DNA from: Euzebyales bacterium
GTDB lineage: Bacteria; Actinomycetota; Nitriliruptoria; Euzebyales; JAHELV01
DNA: 42,533 bases
Assembly (NCBI GenBank): GCA_035461305.1
Contig: DATHVN010000010.1
Coordinates: 1 to 42,533, forward strand
Direction: 5' to 3'
Under the pieces are notes generated by a model. It was not told the origin of the DNA. It made no database searches and saw only the letters and a list, made by a program, of their open reading frames with translations. The position numbers and the translations under genes were made by a program. The stretch's first letter is position 1. Every line of letters starts with the position of its first letter. Of the stretch, positions 25,964-35,149 are shown piece by piece.

Positions 25964-27382
25964 TCAGAGGATGGGGTCGGGTTCGTACCCCACGGCGCCG
26001 GGATGCGCGTCGAGGATCTCCGCCACGCGTTCGACCACCGTGCGCACCTGGGACGACGCCGCGCCGGTGAACGCCGCGGGCTCGGCGGTCAGGGCGTGCA
26101 GCTCGTCCTCGGTGAGACCGAGCCGGTCGTCACCGGCCAGCCGCGCGAGCAGATCGTTGTGCTCGCGCCCCTTCTCGCGCATCTCGAGCGCGACCGCGAC
26201 GGCGTGGTCGCGTATCGCCTCATGGGCCGTCTCACGCCCGACGCCACGGCGGACGGCGGCGACCAGGACCCGCGTGGTCGCAAGAAACGGCAGGTATCGG
26301 TCGAGCTCGCGCTCGATGACGGCCGGGTGGGGACCGAGCTCGGACAGCACGGTGAGGAACGTCTGGTACAGGCCGTCGGCCGCGAAGAAGGCGTCGGGCA
26401 GCGCGACCCGTCGCACGACGCTGCACGACACGTCGCCCTCGTTCCACTGCGCGCCGGCGAGCTCCGCCGTCATCGACGCGTAGCCGCGCAGAACGACGGC
26501 GAGGCCGCGGATGCGCTCGCACGACCGGGTGTTCATCTTGTGGGGCATGGCGCTGCTGCCCACCTGGCCGGCCGTGAACCCCTCCGTGATCAGCTCGTGG
26601 CCGGCCATCAGCCGCACGGTCGTTGCGAGGTTCGACGGCGCCGCCGCGGCCAGGGCCAGCGCGCTGACGACGTCGAAGTCGAGCGATCGGGGATAGATCT
26701 GACCGACCGACGTCATCAGGCGGTCGAAGCCGAGCTCCTGGGAGACCGCCGCGTCCAGCACCGCGAGCCGTTCGAGATCGCCGTCGAGTAGGTCGAGCTG
26801 ATCCGCGGCCGTGCCCACCGGACCCTTGATCCCGCGTAGCGGGTAGCGCGCCAGCAACTCGCTGATGCGGTCGTAGGCGACCAGCAGCTCCTCGGCGATG
26901 GTCGCGAACCGCTTGCCCAGCGTGGTCGCTTGCGCGGGGACGTTGTGCGACCGGCCGGCCATGACCAGGTGGTCGAACTCGACCGCGCGGGTCGACAGCC
27001 TCGCCAGCGCGGCCACCATCCGATCGCGCAGCAGGTCCAGCGACGTCCGGATCTGCCACTGCTCGACGTTCTCGGTCACGTCGCGCGACGTCATCGCCTT
27101 GTGGATGTGCTCGTGGCCGGCGAGTGCGCAGAACTCTTCGATCCGGGCCTTGACGTCGTGACGGGTGACGCGCTCACGTTCGGCGATGCGGGCGAGGTCA
27201 ACCTCGTCGACGACCGCCTCGTAGTCCGCGATCACCCCGTCCGGCACGTCCACACCCAGGTCGCGCTGCGCCCGCAGGACGGTGAGCCACAGCCGTCGCT
27301 CCAGAACGACCTTGCGCTCCGGCGCCCACAGAGCGACGAGCTCATCGGATGCATATCTGGCCGCGAGGATGTCAGGGATCAT
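25964..27382 (-). CDS. purB: Adenylosuccinate lyase
   Basis: A 472-residue lyase that catalyses two purine steps: SAICAR to AICAR and adenylosuccinate to AMP, each releasing fumarate. It is a fumarase/aspartase-superfamily homotetramer. Seen are TSRDVTENVEQWQI, GRSHNVPAQATTLGKR (the active-site His region), GPVGTAADQL and the superfamily signature GSSAMPHKMNTRSCE. Length and start MIPDILAARYAS are typical. It converges with the LigD-like gene, 15 bases apart. It is separated from purD/purA by a lytic transglycosylase gene on the same strand. Confidence 0.95.
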   Translation of the reverse strand: MIPDILAARYASDELVALWAPERKVVLERRLWLTVLRAQRDLGVDVPDGVIADYEAVVDEVDLARIAERERVTRHDVKARIEEFCALAGHEHIHKAMTSRDVTENVEQWQIRTSLDLLRDRMVAALARLSTRAVEFDHLVMAGRSHNVPAQATTLGKRFATIAEELLVAYDRISELLARYPLRGIKGPVGTAADQLDLLDGDLERLAVLDAAVSQELGFDRLMTSVGQIYPRSLDFDVVSALALAAAAPSNLATTVRLMAGHELITEGFTAGQVGSSAMPHKMNTRSCERIRGLAVVLRGYASMTAELAGAQWNEGDVSCSVVRRVALPDAFFAADGLYQTFLTVLSELGPHPAVIERELDRYLPFLATTRVLVAAVRRGVGRETAHEAIRDHAVAVALEMREKGREHNDLLARLAGDDRLGLTEDELHALTAEPAAFTGAASSQVRTVVERVAEILDAHPGAVGYEPDPIL

Positions 27383-27437
27383 TGCGCCATTGTCGCCCGC
27401 CGGCGAGGAGCGGACCGTGCTGGTGCACGGCGCTACG

Positions 27438-28874
27438 TCAGGGTGTGGCGGCCTCCTCGGGCCCCGGCGAGGGGCTCGGCTCCGGCGCGGGCTCGGGCTC
27501 CGGTTCCGGAGCCGGCGCCGGTTCGGGCTCCGGCGCGGGCTGAGGTTCGGGCGCGGGCTGAGGTTCGGGCGCGGGCTGAGGTTCGGGCGCGGGCTGAGGT
27601 TCGGGCGCAGGCTGAGGTTCGGGCGCAGGCTGAGGTTCGGGCGCGGGCGACGGTGCCGGAGCGGGCGGCGGCTCCGACGGCTTCGGCTTCGCGGACCCCG
27701 ACGGCTTCGGCTTCGCGGACCCCGACGGCTTCGGCTCCTTCGACTTCGCCTTGGCAGGCTTCCTTGACGCGGACTTCGCCTTCCCCGCCTTCGCCTTCGG
27801 CTTGGAGGTCGCGGACTTCTTCGACGACGAGTCCTTCGGCGCGAGCGAGCCCGAACGGTCGGACGTCACCGTGCCGGTGTCCCCGGATGTCGCCCGTGCG
27901 ACGCGACCGCCCGGCATCGTGTCGAAGGTGACCTCGGTCATGAACCCCGAGAACGGGTTGCGAAGGATCTGACCCTTGATGAACGTCAGCGATCCCGCGC
28001 CGAGTGCGAAGGGGTCCGCCTTGCGGTAGACGTCGATCCAGCGCATAACGTCGGCGACGTAGACCGTCGACCGGTTGTAGGCGTACAGGGCGCGTTCGAG
28101 CCGCGCATTGTCGAGCAGGTTGCCCGGGTGGGTGCTGCACAGGTGATCCACGGCCGCCAGCGTGGCGTCGAACACGTTATTCGGATCGCGACGGCCGTCC
28201 TGGTTGCCGTCCTGCCCGAACTGCTGCCAGCTCGTCGGGATGAACTGCATGAGACCGACCGCCCGGTCCCAGACACCGTCGCCGTCCCACCGTCCTCCGT
28301 CGGTGTCGGGGATGGCGGCGACGCCGTTGGTGCCGTCCAGCGCGGGACCGACGATCGGATCGGCGATGTCGCCGAGGGTGTCGATCACAGCGTCGTCGCC
28401 CAGGAACAGCCCGTGCCGGGACTCCACCCTGCCGATGCCGGCGAGCACGGCCCAGTCCAGCGCGCAGCCCTCGACGACGGAGGAGGCCCGGCGGGCGGCG
28501 TTGCGGTACGCCGCCTGGACGACCTGCGGGATCGCCAGCAGCCCCGCCTGCTCGAGACCTCCAACCTCGGCGGATCCCGGCGGCAGCGCCGCGGTGAGCG
28601 TGTACAGCTGCGTCTGTGCGTTACCGTCATCGTTCAGCAGGCGGGCAATCCAGCGGACGTCGTTTCCGGCGAACGCTGCATGCGTGAGCGCCGCGAGACC
28701 TTCGGGCGCCGGGCCGACGTTCACGGTCGCCTGCACGGCCGGGCCGCCCGGATCGGGGACCGCACGGGCCGGCGGAACCAGCCCGTTTGCCACCGGCAGG
28801 GGGACGACCGCCGCGGCGGACAGGGCGATCGTCAGCACCACCGCCGCCAGCATCCGCAGTCCCGCCATCCGCAC
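27438..28874 (-). CDS. Secreted lytic transglycosylase with Lys/Pro-rich tail
   Basis: A 478-residue secreted peptidoglycan hydrolase. A signal peptide (MAGLRMLAAVVLTIALSAAA) is followed by a SLT/MltB-like domain: LAGIGRVESRHG (catalytic Glu151), VGLMQFIPTSWQQFGQDGNQ, DPNNVFDATLAAVDHLC and ALYAYNRSTVYVADVMRW. This cleaves glycan strands to 1,6-anhydro products. The C-terminal 150 residues are low-complexity: Lys/Ser/Ala (SKPKAKAGKAKSASRKP), KPSGSAKP repeats, then six PAPEPQ repeats and a Glu/Pro end, probably crossing or binding the wall. GTG 28874 has GAAGGAG 5 bases upstream; ATG 28868, two codons later, is the alternative. Confidence 0.87.
   Translation of the reverse strand: MRMAGLRMLAAVVLTIALSAAAVVPLPVANGLVPPARAVPDPGGPAVQATVNVGPAPEGLAALTHAAFAGNDVRWIARLLNDDGNAQTQLYTLTAALPPGSAEVGGLEQAGLLAIPQVVQAAYRNAARRASSVVEGCALDWAVLAGIGRVESRHGLFLGDDAVIDTLGDIADPIVGPALDGTNGVAAIPDTDGGRWDGDGVWDRAVGLMQFIPTSWQQFGQDGNQDGRRDPNNVFDATLAAVDHLCSTHPGNLLDNARLERALYAYNRSTVYVADVMRWIDVYRKADPFALGAGSLTFIKGQILRNPFSGFMTEVTFDTMPGGRVARATSGDTGTVTSDRSGSLAPKDSSSKKSATSKPKAKAGKAKSASRKPAKAKSKEPKPSGSAKPKPSGSAKPKPSEPPPAPAPSPAPEPQPAPEPQPAPEPQPAPEPQPAPEPQPAPEPQPAPEPEPAPAPEPEPEPAPEPSPSPGPEEAATP
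27541..27648 (-). repeat. Six 18-bp coding repeats (PAPEPQ)
   Basis: Units start at 27541, 27559, 27577, 27595, 27613 and 27631 (TGAGGTTCGGGCGCGGGC on the plus strand, with two copies carrying CAGGC). The period is a multiple of 3, so copy number can change without a frameshift. Confidence 0.9.
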
Positions 28875-28960
28875 GTCGTCTCCTTCGCGCGCTGCCCCGC
28901 GCCATGCTAGACAGTCGACGGCGAACGCAACACCCCCTAGTTCGAACAAGTTGTCAGATG

Positions 28961-30232
28961 TCAGTTCCGTGACACGCGTGCGGCGATGTCCTCGCGGCGG
29001 TGCAGGGCGTCGAACGAGATGTGGTCGGCGGCGAGGTAGGCGGCATCCCGCGCACCCGGTACGCCCACGCCGAGCCCGGAGACGGCCAGGACGCGCCCGC
29101 CCGCGGTGCGCACCTTGTCGCCCGCACGCTCCGTGCCGGCGTGGAAGACGATCGCATCGCCGCCGGCCGCGGCGTCGAGGCCCTCGATCGTCTGCCCCGT
29201 CTCGTACGCGCCCGGGTAGCCGCCCGACGCCAGCACGACCGTGACGCAGGCCCGTTCGTCCCACACGAGCGGTGGGGCGTCGGCCAGTGCCCCGTCGGTG
29301 CACGCCCGCAGTAGCAGGCCGAGGTCGCTGCACAGCCGAGGAAGCACGACCTGGGTCTCGGGGTCGCCGAACCGGGCGTTGAACTCGAGCACCAGCGGTC
29401 CCCGGCCGGTCAGGACGAAGCCGCCGTAGAGCACCCCGACGAATGGCAGGTCGCGAGCGGCGAGCTCGGCCAGCACCGGACGGAACACCGTGCGCTCCAG
29501 GTCGGCGACCGCCGCGTCGTCGAGCGGGTAGGGGCACCACGCGCCCATGCCGCCGGTGTTGGGGCCCTCGTCGCCGTCGAAGGCACGTTTGAAGTCCTGC
29601 GCGGGCGCGAGCAGCCGGCAGTCCGCGCCGTCGCACACGGCGAACACCGAGACCTCTGGACCGGCCAGGTACTCCTCGATGAGGACCACGTTGCCCGCGT
29701 CGCCGAACAGCCCGGCGATCATGGTCTCCTCGATCGCCCTCACCGCCTCGGCGCGGTCGGTGCAGATCCGCACCCCCTTGCCCGCGGCCAACCCGTCGGC
29801 CTTGACGACGTACGGCGGCGCGAAGTCGTCCAGCGCGGCGACCGCCTGATCGGGATCGTCCCCGCTCCAGTAGCGCGCGGTCGCGACGCCGGCGGCGGTC
29901 ATGACGTCCTTGGCGAACTGTTTCGAGCCCTCGATGCGCGCAGCCGCGGACGATGGCCCGAACACTGGGATGTGCGCGGCGCGCAGCGCGTCGGCCACCC
30001 CGGCGACCAGCGGAGCCTCCGGACCGACGACGACGAGGTCCGCGCCGATGTCGCGCGCGAGCTTGACGACCGCGTCGCGGTCCACCGGGTCGACCGACGG
30101 GTGGCGCGTCGCCACGTCGGCGATGCCCGCATTGCCGGGCGTGCAGTGGACCGTCGCGACCGACGGTGCCCGGTCAAGCGTCCAGCACAGCGCGTGCTCC
30201 CGCCCGCCACCTCCGACGACCAGCACGTCCAT
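28961..30232 (-). CDS. purD: Phosphoribosylamine-glycine ligase (GAR synthetase)
   Basis: A 423-residue ATP-grasp ligase joining phosphoribosylamine and glycine in purine synthesis. It starts MDVLVVGGGGREHAL, the family N-terminus, and has GPEAPLVAGVADALR, PSSAAARIEGSKQFAKDVM, VKADGLAAGKGV, the signature FKRAFDGDEGPNTGGMGAW and LEFNARFGDPETQ. ATG 30232 matches the family start; ATG 30256 overlaps the purA stop as TGATG and would add eight residues, so coupling is likely whichever is used. It follows purA on the same strand. Confidence 0.95.
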   Translation of the reverse strand: MDVLVVGGGGREHALCWTLDRAPSVATVHCTPGNAGIADVATRHPSVDPVDRDAVVKLARDIGADLVVVGPEAPLVAGVADALRAAHIPVFGPSSAAARIEGSKQFAKDVMTAAGVATARYWSGDDPDQAVAALDDFAPPYVVKADGLAAGKGVRICTDRAEAVRAIEETMIAGLFGDAGNVVLIEEYLAGPEVSVFAVCDGADCRLLAPAQDFKRAFDGDEGPNTGGMGAWCPYPLDDAAVADLERTVFRPVLAELAARDLPFVGVLYGGFVLTGRGPLVLEFNARFGDPETQVVLPRLCSDLGLLLRACTDGALADAPPLVWDERACVTVVLASGGYPGAYETGQTIEGLDAAAGGDAIVFHAGTERAGDKVRTAGGRVLAVSGLGVGVPGARDAAYLAADHISFDALHRREDIAARVSRN

Positions 30233-30255
30233 CGCGGCCGCCTGCACCGCGGGCA

Positions 30256-31554
30256 TCAGCCGCGCTCGAGCGTCTGGCGGCGTGCGGGACCGACCGACAC
30301 CCAGCGGATCGGCACCTGTGTCAACTCCTCGAGCCGGTCGACGTAGTCCTGCGCCTGCTTGGGCAGGTCCGAGAAGTGCTCGACCTCGGTGATGTCGTCG
30401 GACCAGCCGGGCAGTTCCTCGTACACCGGCGTCGCGCGGTGGATGATCGACTGGTGGGGCGGGAAGTGCTCGAGCTCGCTGTCCTGGTAGCGGTAGGCAC
30501 GGCACACGCGGAGCACGTCGAACTGACTGAGCACGTCGAGCTTGGTCAGGAACTGCTCGGTCAGCCCGTTGACGCGCCTGGCGTAACGGGCGAGGACCGC
30601 GTCGAACCAGCCGACCCGGCGACGCCGGCCGGTGGTCGTGCCGTACTCGCCGCCGGCCTCGGTCATGCGGTGAGCGATCGCCTGGCTGGTGGCCGACGAG
30701 CCTTCGGCGCCGAGCTCGGTCGGGAACGGCCCGGACCCGACCCGGGTGACGTAGGCCTTGGTGATGCCGATGACCTGGGTGATACGATCCGGCCCCAGGC
30801 CGGAACCGGTCAGGGCGCCGCCGGCCACCGGGTTCGACGACGTCACGAACGGATACGTGCCGTGATCCAGGTCGAGCAGCGTGCCCTGGGCACCCTCCAG
30901 CAGCACCGACCGCCCCGAATCCAGCGCGTCGTGGAGCAAGGTGCCGGTGTCGGCGATGTAGGGCGCCAGCCGCTCCGCGTAGACCGTGTAGGTCGTCTCG
31001 ATGTCCGCTGCCTTCATCGGCAGCCGGTTGTAGACCCGCGACAGGATCGCGTTCTTCTCCTTGAGAACGGTGTCGAGCTTCTGACGGAAGATCTTCATGT
31101 CGTACAGATCCTGGACCCGCAGGCCGACCCGTGACGCCTTGTCCGCATACGCGGGCCCGATCCCCCGCTTGGTCGTGCCCAGCTTCTGGCGGCCCAGGTG
31201 GCGCTCGGTCAGCCGGTCCAGCTCGAGGTGGTAGGGCATGATCAGGTGGGCGTTGCCGCTGATGCGCAGCCGCGACGGGTCCAGGCCCTGGTCGACGAGC
31301 TGGTCGAGCTCGGTGAGCAGCACGCCCGGGTCGATGACCACCCCGTCGGCGATGACCGGGGTGACGTGGTCGTACATCACCCCCGACGGCACGAGGTGCA
31401 GCTTGAGGGTGACGTCGCCGACGATGACGGTGTGCCCGGCGTTGTTGCCGCCCTGGTAGCGCACGACGTAGTCGACGCGGTCGGCGAGCAGGTCGGTGGC
31501 CTTGCCTTTGCCCTCGTCACCCCACTGGGTGCCGACGACGATGATGGCGGACAT
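30256..31554 (-). CDS. purA: Adenylosuccinate synthetase
   Basis: A 432-residue GTP-dependent enzyme making adenylosuccinate from IMP and aspartate, the step before PurB. Motifs: [18 protein letters not shown] (P-loop), [61 protein letters not shown] and [13 protein letters not shown] 31554 has GAAGGG about 10 bases upstream. It is 41 bases downstream of the WYL regulator and may share its transcript. It overlaps the possible longer purD start by one base. Confidence 0.96.
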   Translation of the reverse strand: MSAIIVVGTQWGDEGKGKATDLLADRVDYVVRYQGGNNAGHTVIVGDVTLKLHLVPSGVMYDHVTPVIADGVVIDPGVLLTELDQLVDQGLDPSRLRISGNAHLIMPYHLELDRLTERHLGRQKLGTTKRGIGPAYADKASRVGLRVQDLYDMKIFRQKLDTVLKEKNAILSRVYNRLPMKAADIETTYTVYAERLAPYIADTGTLLHDALDSGRSVLLEGAQGTLLDLDHGTYPFVTSSNPVAGGALTGSGLGPDRITQVIGITKAYVTRVGSGPFPTELGAEGSSATSQAIAHRMTEAGGEYGTTTGRRRRVGWFDAVLARYARRVNGLTEQFLTKLDVLSQFDVLRVCRAYRYQDSELEHFPPHQSIIHRATPVYEELPGWSDDITEVEHFSDLPKQAQDYVDRLEELTQVPIRWVSVGPARRQTLERG

Positions 31555-31595
31555 GGTGTGACAGCCCTTCGGGGTGTGTGCGGCGGCGATTGTAG

Positions 31596-32582
31596 TCATC
31601 CCCGAAGGACGGACCGGTGGCGATCGGCGACCGCGTGCGCCACACGGCGCAGGTCCGCGCGCGCCTCGGCTGGGGCGAGCACCTCGATGTCGGGTGCCAG
31701 GGCGAGCAGCGCGGCGCGCGCGACACCTGGGGAATCGAAGACCAGGGTCTGGCGGATCCACCCGTCGTCCTCCTCGCGCTCCCCGGCGACCTCGCGTGGC
31801 GCGAGCGCGCCCAACGCGTCGCGGTGGCGCTGCGCATCGGGCCCGAGCCGGACGTCGACGGCCAGACCCGGTAGGTGCCCGGCATACTCCTGCTCCCAGG
31901 CGGACCAGAAGGCCGGCAGGTCGAACCCCTCCGGCCGCTGGGCCGGCCGATCGAGCTGCATGGCGCCCCGGACGCGGTCGACCCGGTACACGCGCGCCGC
32001 GTGTCGGTGGGACGCCACCAGGTACCACGTGCCCGTCTTGTGCACCAGGCCGAGTGGGTGCACCGTGCGCCGCACGACGTCGGCGCGGCCTTCCGCCACG
32101 TAGCGCAACCGTAGAACGCCGTCCTCCCATACGGCGCGGGCCACGGTCTGCAGGTGCTCGGTGGATCTCGGCCGCGCATGCGCCCAGCCGCTGGGATCAA
32201 GGTGGAAGCGCTCCTCCGCGCGGGTGGCGACGCCGCGCATGCCGGGCGGGATGGCGGCCAGTAGTTTGAGCCTGGTCGTCGCCAGCAGGCCACCGGTGCC
32301 CAGCTCGCCGGCGACCGGCGCGGCAGCGCCGCTCAGCAGGAGGGCCCCGGTTTCGTCGCTGGTCAGGCCGGTCAGGCTGGTCCGGTACCCGCCGACCAGG
32401 CGGTAGCCGCCGCCCTCCCCACGCTCGCCGTAGACCGGCACGCCGGCCGCACCGAGGTCGGCGAGGTCGCGATAGGCGGTACGGACCGACACCTCGAGCT
32501 CGTCGGCGAGCTGCTCGGCCGTGGCCGCACCCCGCGTCTGCAGGAACAGCAGGATCCGGATCAATCGGGCCGCGCGCAACAT
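31596..32582 (-). CDS. HTH_11/WYL-domain transcriptional regulator
   Basis: A 328-residue protein: N-terminal winged helix ([20 protein letters not shown], then [20 protein letters not shown]) and a C-terminal WYL domain (about 140-220; [20 protein letters not shown], with the W-Y-L core in TWYLV), then a WCX-like extension. ATG 32582 lies 6 bases after a TATCCT element (32589-32594) and has no ribosome site, suggesting leaderless transcription; an in-frame GTG 21 bases upstream is the alternative. A perfect palindrome in the gap to the divergent hydrolase gene is the likely operator for both genes. The ligand is unknown. Confidence 0.88.
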   Translation of the reverse strand: MLRAARLIRILLFLQTRGAATAEQLADELEVSVRTAYRDLADLGAAGVPVYGERGEGGGYRLVGGYRTSLTGLTSDETGALLLSGAAAPVAGELGTGGLLATTRLKLLAAIPPGMRGVATRAEERFHLDPSGWAHARPRSTEHLQTVARAVWEDGVLRLRYVAEGRADVVRRTVHPLGLVHKTGTWYLVASHRHAARVYRVDRVRGAMQLDRPAQRPEGFDLPAFWSAWEQEYAGHLPGLAVDVRLGPDAQRHRDALGALAPREVAGEREEDDGWIRQTLVFDSPGVARAALLALAPDIEVLAPAEARADLRRVAHAVADRHRSVLRG

Positions 32583-32588
32583 GTGCTG

Positions 32589-32594
32589 AGGATA
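32589..32594 (-). promoter_or_regulatory. -10 element of a probable leaderless promoter (WYL gene)
   Basis: On the minus strand, TATCCT lies 6 bases before the ATG at 32582. The palindrome at 32606-32622 covers the expected -35 region, so binding there would block this promoter. Confidence 0.5.
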
Positions 32595-32605
32595 GTCCTG
32601 CACAA

Positions 32606-32622
32606 CTGACAGGAACTGTCAG
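32606..32622. promoter_or_regulatory. Operator palindrome CTGACAG-GAA-CTGTCAG
   Basis: Perfect 7-bp inverted arms around a 3-base centre, in the 87-bp gap between the WYL regulator and the hydrolase. A TAGGTT element (32634-32639), a possible -10 for the hydrolase, lies 12 bases to its right. Assignment to the WYL protein is from position only. Confidence 0.7.
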
Positions 32623-32669
32623 GTATTGGCACATAGGTTTACGAGAACGTTCAGCGAGGGGAAACAGGG

Positions 32670-33428
32670 ATGATGGCGACGTACGTGCTCGTGGGCGGTG
32701 CATGGATCGGCGCGTGGGCATGGACCGACGTGACCCGGCGCCTGCGGTCCGATGGCCACGACGTCCACCCCGTGACCCTCACCGGGCTCGGCGAGCGGGT
32801 GCACCTGAGCGGTCCCGAGATCGACCTCGACACCCACATCACCGACGTCGTCAACGTGATCGACTACGAGGACCTCGACGACGTGGTCATGGTCGGGCAC
32901 AGCTACGCGGGCATCGTCGTTGAGGGCGTCGCCGACCGACGCGCGGCGCGGATCGCGGCGGTCGTCTACGTCGATACCGCACCGATGGGCGACGGGGTGG
33001 CACACATCGACATCTACCCGCCGGACGCGCGTGCGGCGGTGGAGTCGGCGGTCGCCGCCGCAGGCGACGGCTGGCGCCTGCCGTTTCCCGGCATCGAGCA
33101 GCTCGGACGGCAGGCCAGCCTGGCCGGGCTCGACGACGACGCGCTGGCGATGCTCGCGACCCGGGCGACACCACAGCCGTACGCCACGTACCGCCAGCCG
33201 CTGAAGCTGTCCGGCGACGACGTGCGGTACGACCGCCGTGCGATCGTGTGCAGCGACGGGGGCTTCTCGGTCGCGCAGATCCGCCGCGCCCTGGCGTCGG
33301 ACGATCCCGGGATGTTCGGGGTGTACGCGGGCCCGGGTTGGGCGTTGGACGAGTTGCACACCGGGCACTGGCCGATGCTGTCGGCACCGGACGCGCTGGC
33401 GGACCTGCTGGCGGCGGCCGCCATGTGA
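32670..33428 (+). CDS. Alpha/beta hydrolase (methylesterase / hydroxynitrile-lyase-like)
   Basis: A 252-residue alpha/beta hydrolase of the plant methylesterase-like group. The oxyanion segment YVLVGGAWIGAWAW, the variable cap start TLTGLGERVHLSGPEIDLDT, the nucleophile elbow GHSYAG and the C-terminal His in TGHWPMLSAPDALADLL are visible. No signal peptide is seen. GAGGGG lies about 11 bases upstream of ATG 32670; ATG 32673 is also possible. It diverges from a WYL regulator with a shared operator, a common bacterial arrangement. The substrate is unknown, probably a small ester. Confidence 0.88.
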   Translation: MMATYVLVGGAWIGAWAWTDVTRRLRSDGHDVHPVTLTGLGERVHLSGPEIDLDTHITDVVNVIDYEDLDDVVMVGHSYAGIVVEGVADRRAARIAAVVYVDTAPMGDGVAHIDIYPPDARAAVESAVAAAGDGWRLPFPGIEQLGRQASLAGLDDDALAMLATRATPQPYATYRQPLKLSGDDVRYDRRAIVCSDGGFSVAQIRRALASDDPGMFGVYAGPGWALDELHTGHWPMLSAPDALADLLAAAAM

Positions 33429-33510
33429 CGCGGAGGGGAGGGCGCGCGGGCGGAGATGGACCGCGGCTCCGTGCGCCTGGCGTACGCTCCCGTGGGCGAA
33501 GGGGGCCGAC

Positions 33511-34989
33511 GTGGAGCGCGACGACGGGGACCGCAGGGCCGGCGCGCTGCGGTTGACGATCATCGCCGTCGTGGCCGTGCTCGCCGGCATCGCCGCCGGA
33601 GTCACGTTCGCACCGGGTGCGGTCGCGTCGATCGTCGGCAACGTGCGGGCGGGCTTCCTCGACATCGCCGGGCAGACCGCCGCAGACGCACCCACCGAGC
33701 CGACCGCGACGACGCCCCGGTCCACGCCGACCCCATCGGAGACCACCCCACCGGTGCCACGGCACCGGGTGCGGATCGCCACGCGGCCCCGTGGCGCCGA
33801 CGTCACGATCACCCCGGCCGGCGGCGGACCGCTTCTCACCGGCACCTCGCCGTTCACGGCCCGCGTGCCGGAGGGCGTCGCGACCCTGTCGATCACCCGC
33901 CGCGGACGCCAGCCGCTGGAGCGGCGCCTGGCCGTCGAGCGTGACCGGAAGGTCCGCTGGTGGCTGGACCCACGCGGTCAGCTGCACCACAAGGTTGCGC
34001 AGTTCGAGACCGGGTCGGCCCCGAAGCAGGTCGCCTTCACACCCGACCGCCGCGAGCTGTGGGTCACGCTGCTCGGTGGCCCCGGCGTGGAGGTCTTCCA
34101 GCCACGGACCGGTAGGCGCCTGGCGACGATCGACCTCGGCGACCACGGCGCGGTCGAGGTGATCTTCACCGCCGACGGGTCGACCGCGTACGTCAGCCAG
34201 ATGGAGAGCGCGTCGGTCTACGAGATCGACACGGCCAGTCACGAGGTGACCCGTCAGCTGTCAACAGAGGCGTCCTGGACCAAGGTCTTGGCGCTCAGCC
34301 CCGACGAGTCGACGCTGTACGCGTCGAACTGGTCGAGCAATGACGTGTCCGAGATCGACCTCGGCTCCGGCGACGTGGTTCGGCGCCTGCCGACGGTGGC
34401 GACGCCGCGCGGCCTGTTCGTCACGCCGGACGGCGACACGCTGTACGTCGCCGGCTTCGACGGGGGCCAACTGCAGCGGATCGAACTACGCGACGGCTCC
34501 TCGGAGATCCTCGAGACCACCGGCGGCGCCATGCGCCACCTGGTCGGCGATCCGGACCGCGGACGGCTGTACGCTGACGACATGGGCGCCGACACCGTGT
34601 TCGTCCACGACCTGGACCGCCGACGCGTGCGCCGGCTCACAGCGACCGACGAGAAGCCCAACACCATCGACCTCGGCGCCGACGGGCGCGTGCTGTACGT
34701 GTCGAACCGCGGTGAGAACAACGCCGCGTCCTACTACCTGCCGGGTCCCGAGTGGGGGTCGGTGCTGATCTTCGACGCCGCGACCGGCGAACCGCTCGAT
34801 GCCATCGTCGGCGGCAACCAGACCACGGGCCTGGACGTGTCGGAGGACGGCAGGCTGCTGGCGTTCTCGGACTTCCTCGACAACCGGGTGCAGGTGTACG
34901 AGGTGCCACCTCACGACGTGCTCGCGGCCGGCGACGGCGGGCGGTTCGGCCGCCACCGCCGTGACCTCGCGAAGGGCTCGAGCCCGTAG
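33511..34989 (+). CDS. Membrane-anchored PEGA / YVTN-type beta-propeller protein
   Basis: A 492-residue protein with a short Asp/Arg-rich N-tail, one hydrophobic segment (LTIIAVVAVLAGIAAGVTFA, about 15-34), a Thr/Pro linker (about 65-88), a PEGA-like beta domain (about 90-150; TRPRGADVTITPAGGGPL and TSPFTARVPEGVATLSITRR) and a C-terminal seven-bladed propeller of YVTN-like repeats (about 165-480; KQVAFTPDRRELWVTLLGG, LALSPDESTLYASNWSSNDV, GLFVTPDGDTLYVAG). It is probably extracytoplasmic and may bind a partner or cell surface polymer. GTG 33511 has GAAGGGGG about 7 bases upstream; TACGCT (33483-33488) is a likely -10. It is not an enzyme that I recognise. Confidence 0.8.
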   Translation: MERDDGDRRAGALRLTIIAVVAVLAGIAAGVTFAPGAVASIVGNVRAGFLDIAGQTAADAPTEPTATTPRSTPTPSETTPPVPRHRVRIATRPRGADVTITPAGGGPLLTGTSPFTARVPEGVATLSITRRGRQPLERRLAVERDRKVRWWLDPRGQLHHKVAQFETGSAPKQVAFTPDRRELWVTLLGGPGVEVFQPRTGRRLATIDLGDHGAVEVIFTADGSTAYVSQMESASVYEIDTASHEVTRQLSTEASWTKVLALSPDESTLYASNWSSNDVSEIDLGSGDVVRRLPTVATPRGLFVTPDGDTLYVAGFDGGQLQRIELRDGSSEILETTGGAMRHLVGDPDRGRLYADDMGADTVFVHDLDRRRVRRLTATDEKPNTIDLGADGRVLYVSNRGENNAASYYLPGPEWGSVLIFDAATGEPLDAIVGGNQTTGLDVSEDGRLLAFSDFLDNRVQVYEVPPHDVLAAGDGGRFGRHRRDLAKGSSP

Positions 34990-35085
34990 GCAGCTCCCGC
35001 CACTCGCGACGATCGGGCTCCTGCCCGGCGCAGCGATCCGCCACCCGTGTGCGGACAGGATCCGCAAGACTCGTGCAAAAGGTCA

Positions 35086-35115
35086 GTGACATCGCACGGC
35101 ATTGGTGGTTATGCT
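35086..35115 (+). promoter_or_regulatory. Sigma-70-type promoter of the M14 peptidase gene
   Basis: GTGACA (35086-35091) and TATGCT (35110-35115) are separated by 18 bases, matching TTGACA/TATAAT at 5 and 4 positions. This is the clearest two-box promoter in the window. Confidence 0.6.
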
Positions 35116-35149
35116 CCCCGGCACCAATCGACGTCGGGGGCTGACGCGC

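Noticed and set aside
27541-27648. Minisatellite or CRISPR
   Set aside because: 18-bp units stay in frame as PAPEPQ within a secreted protein; it is coding.
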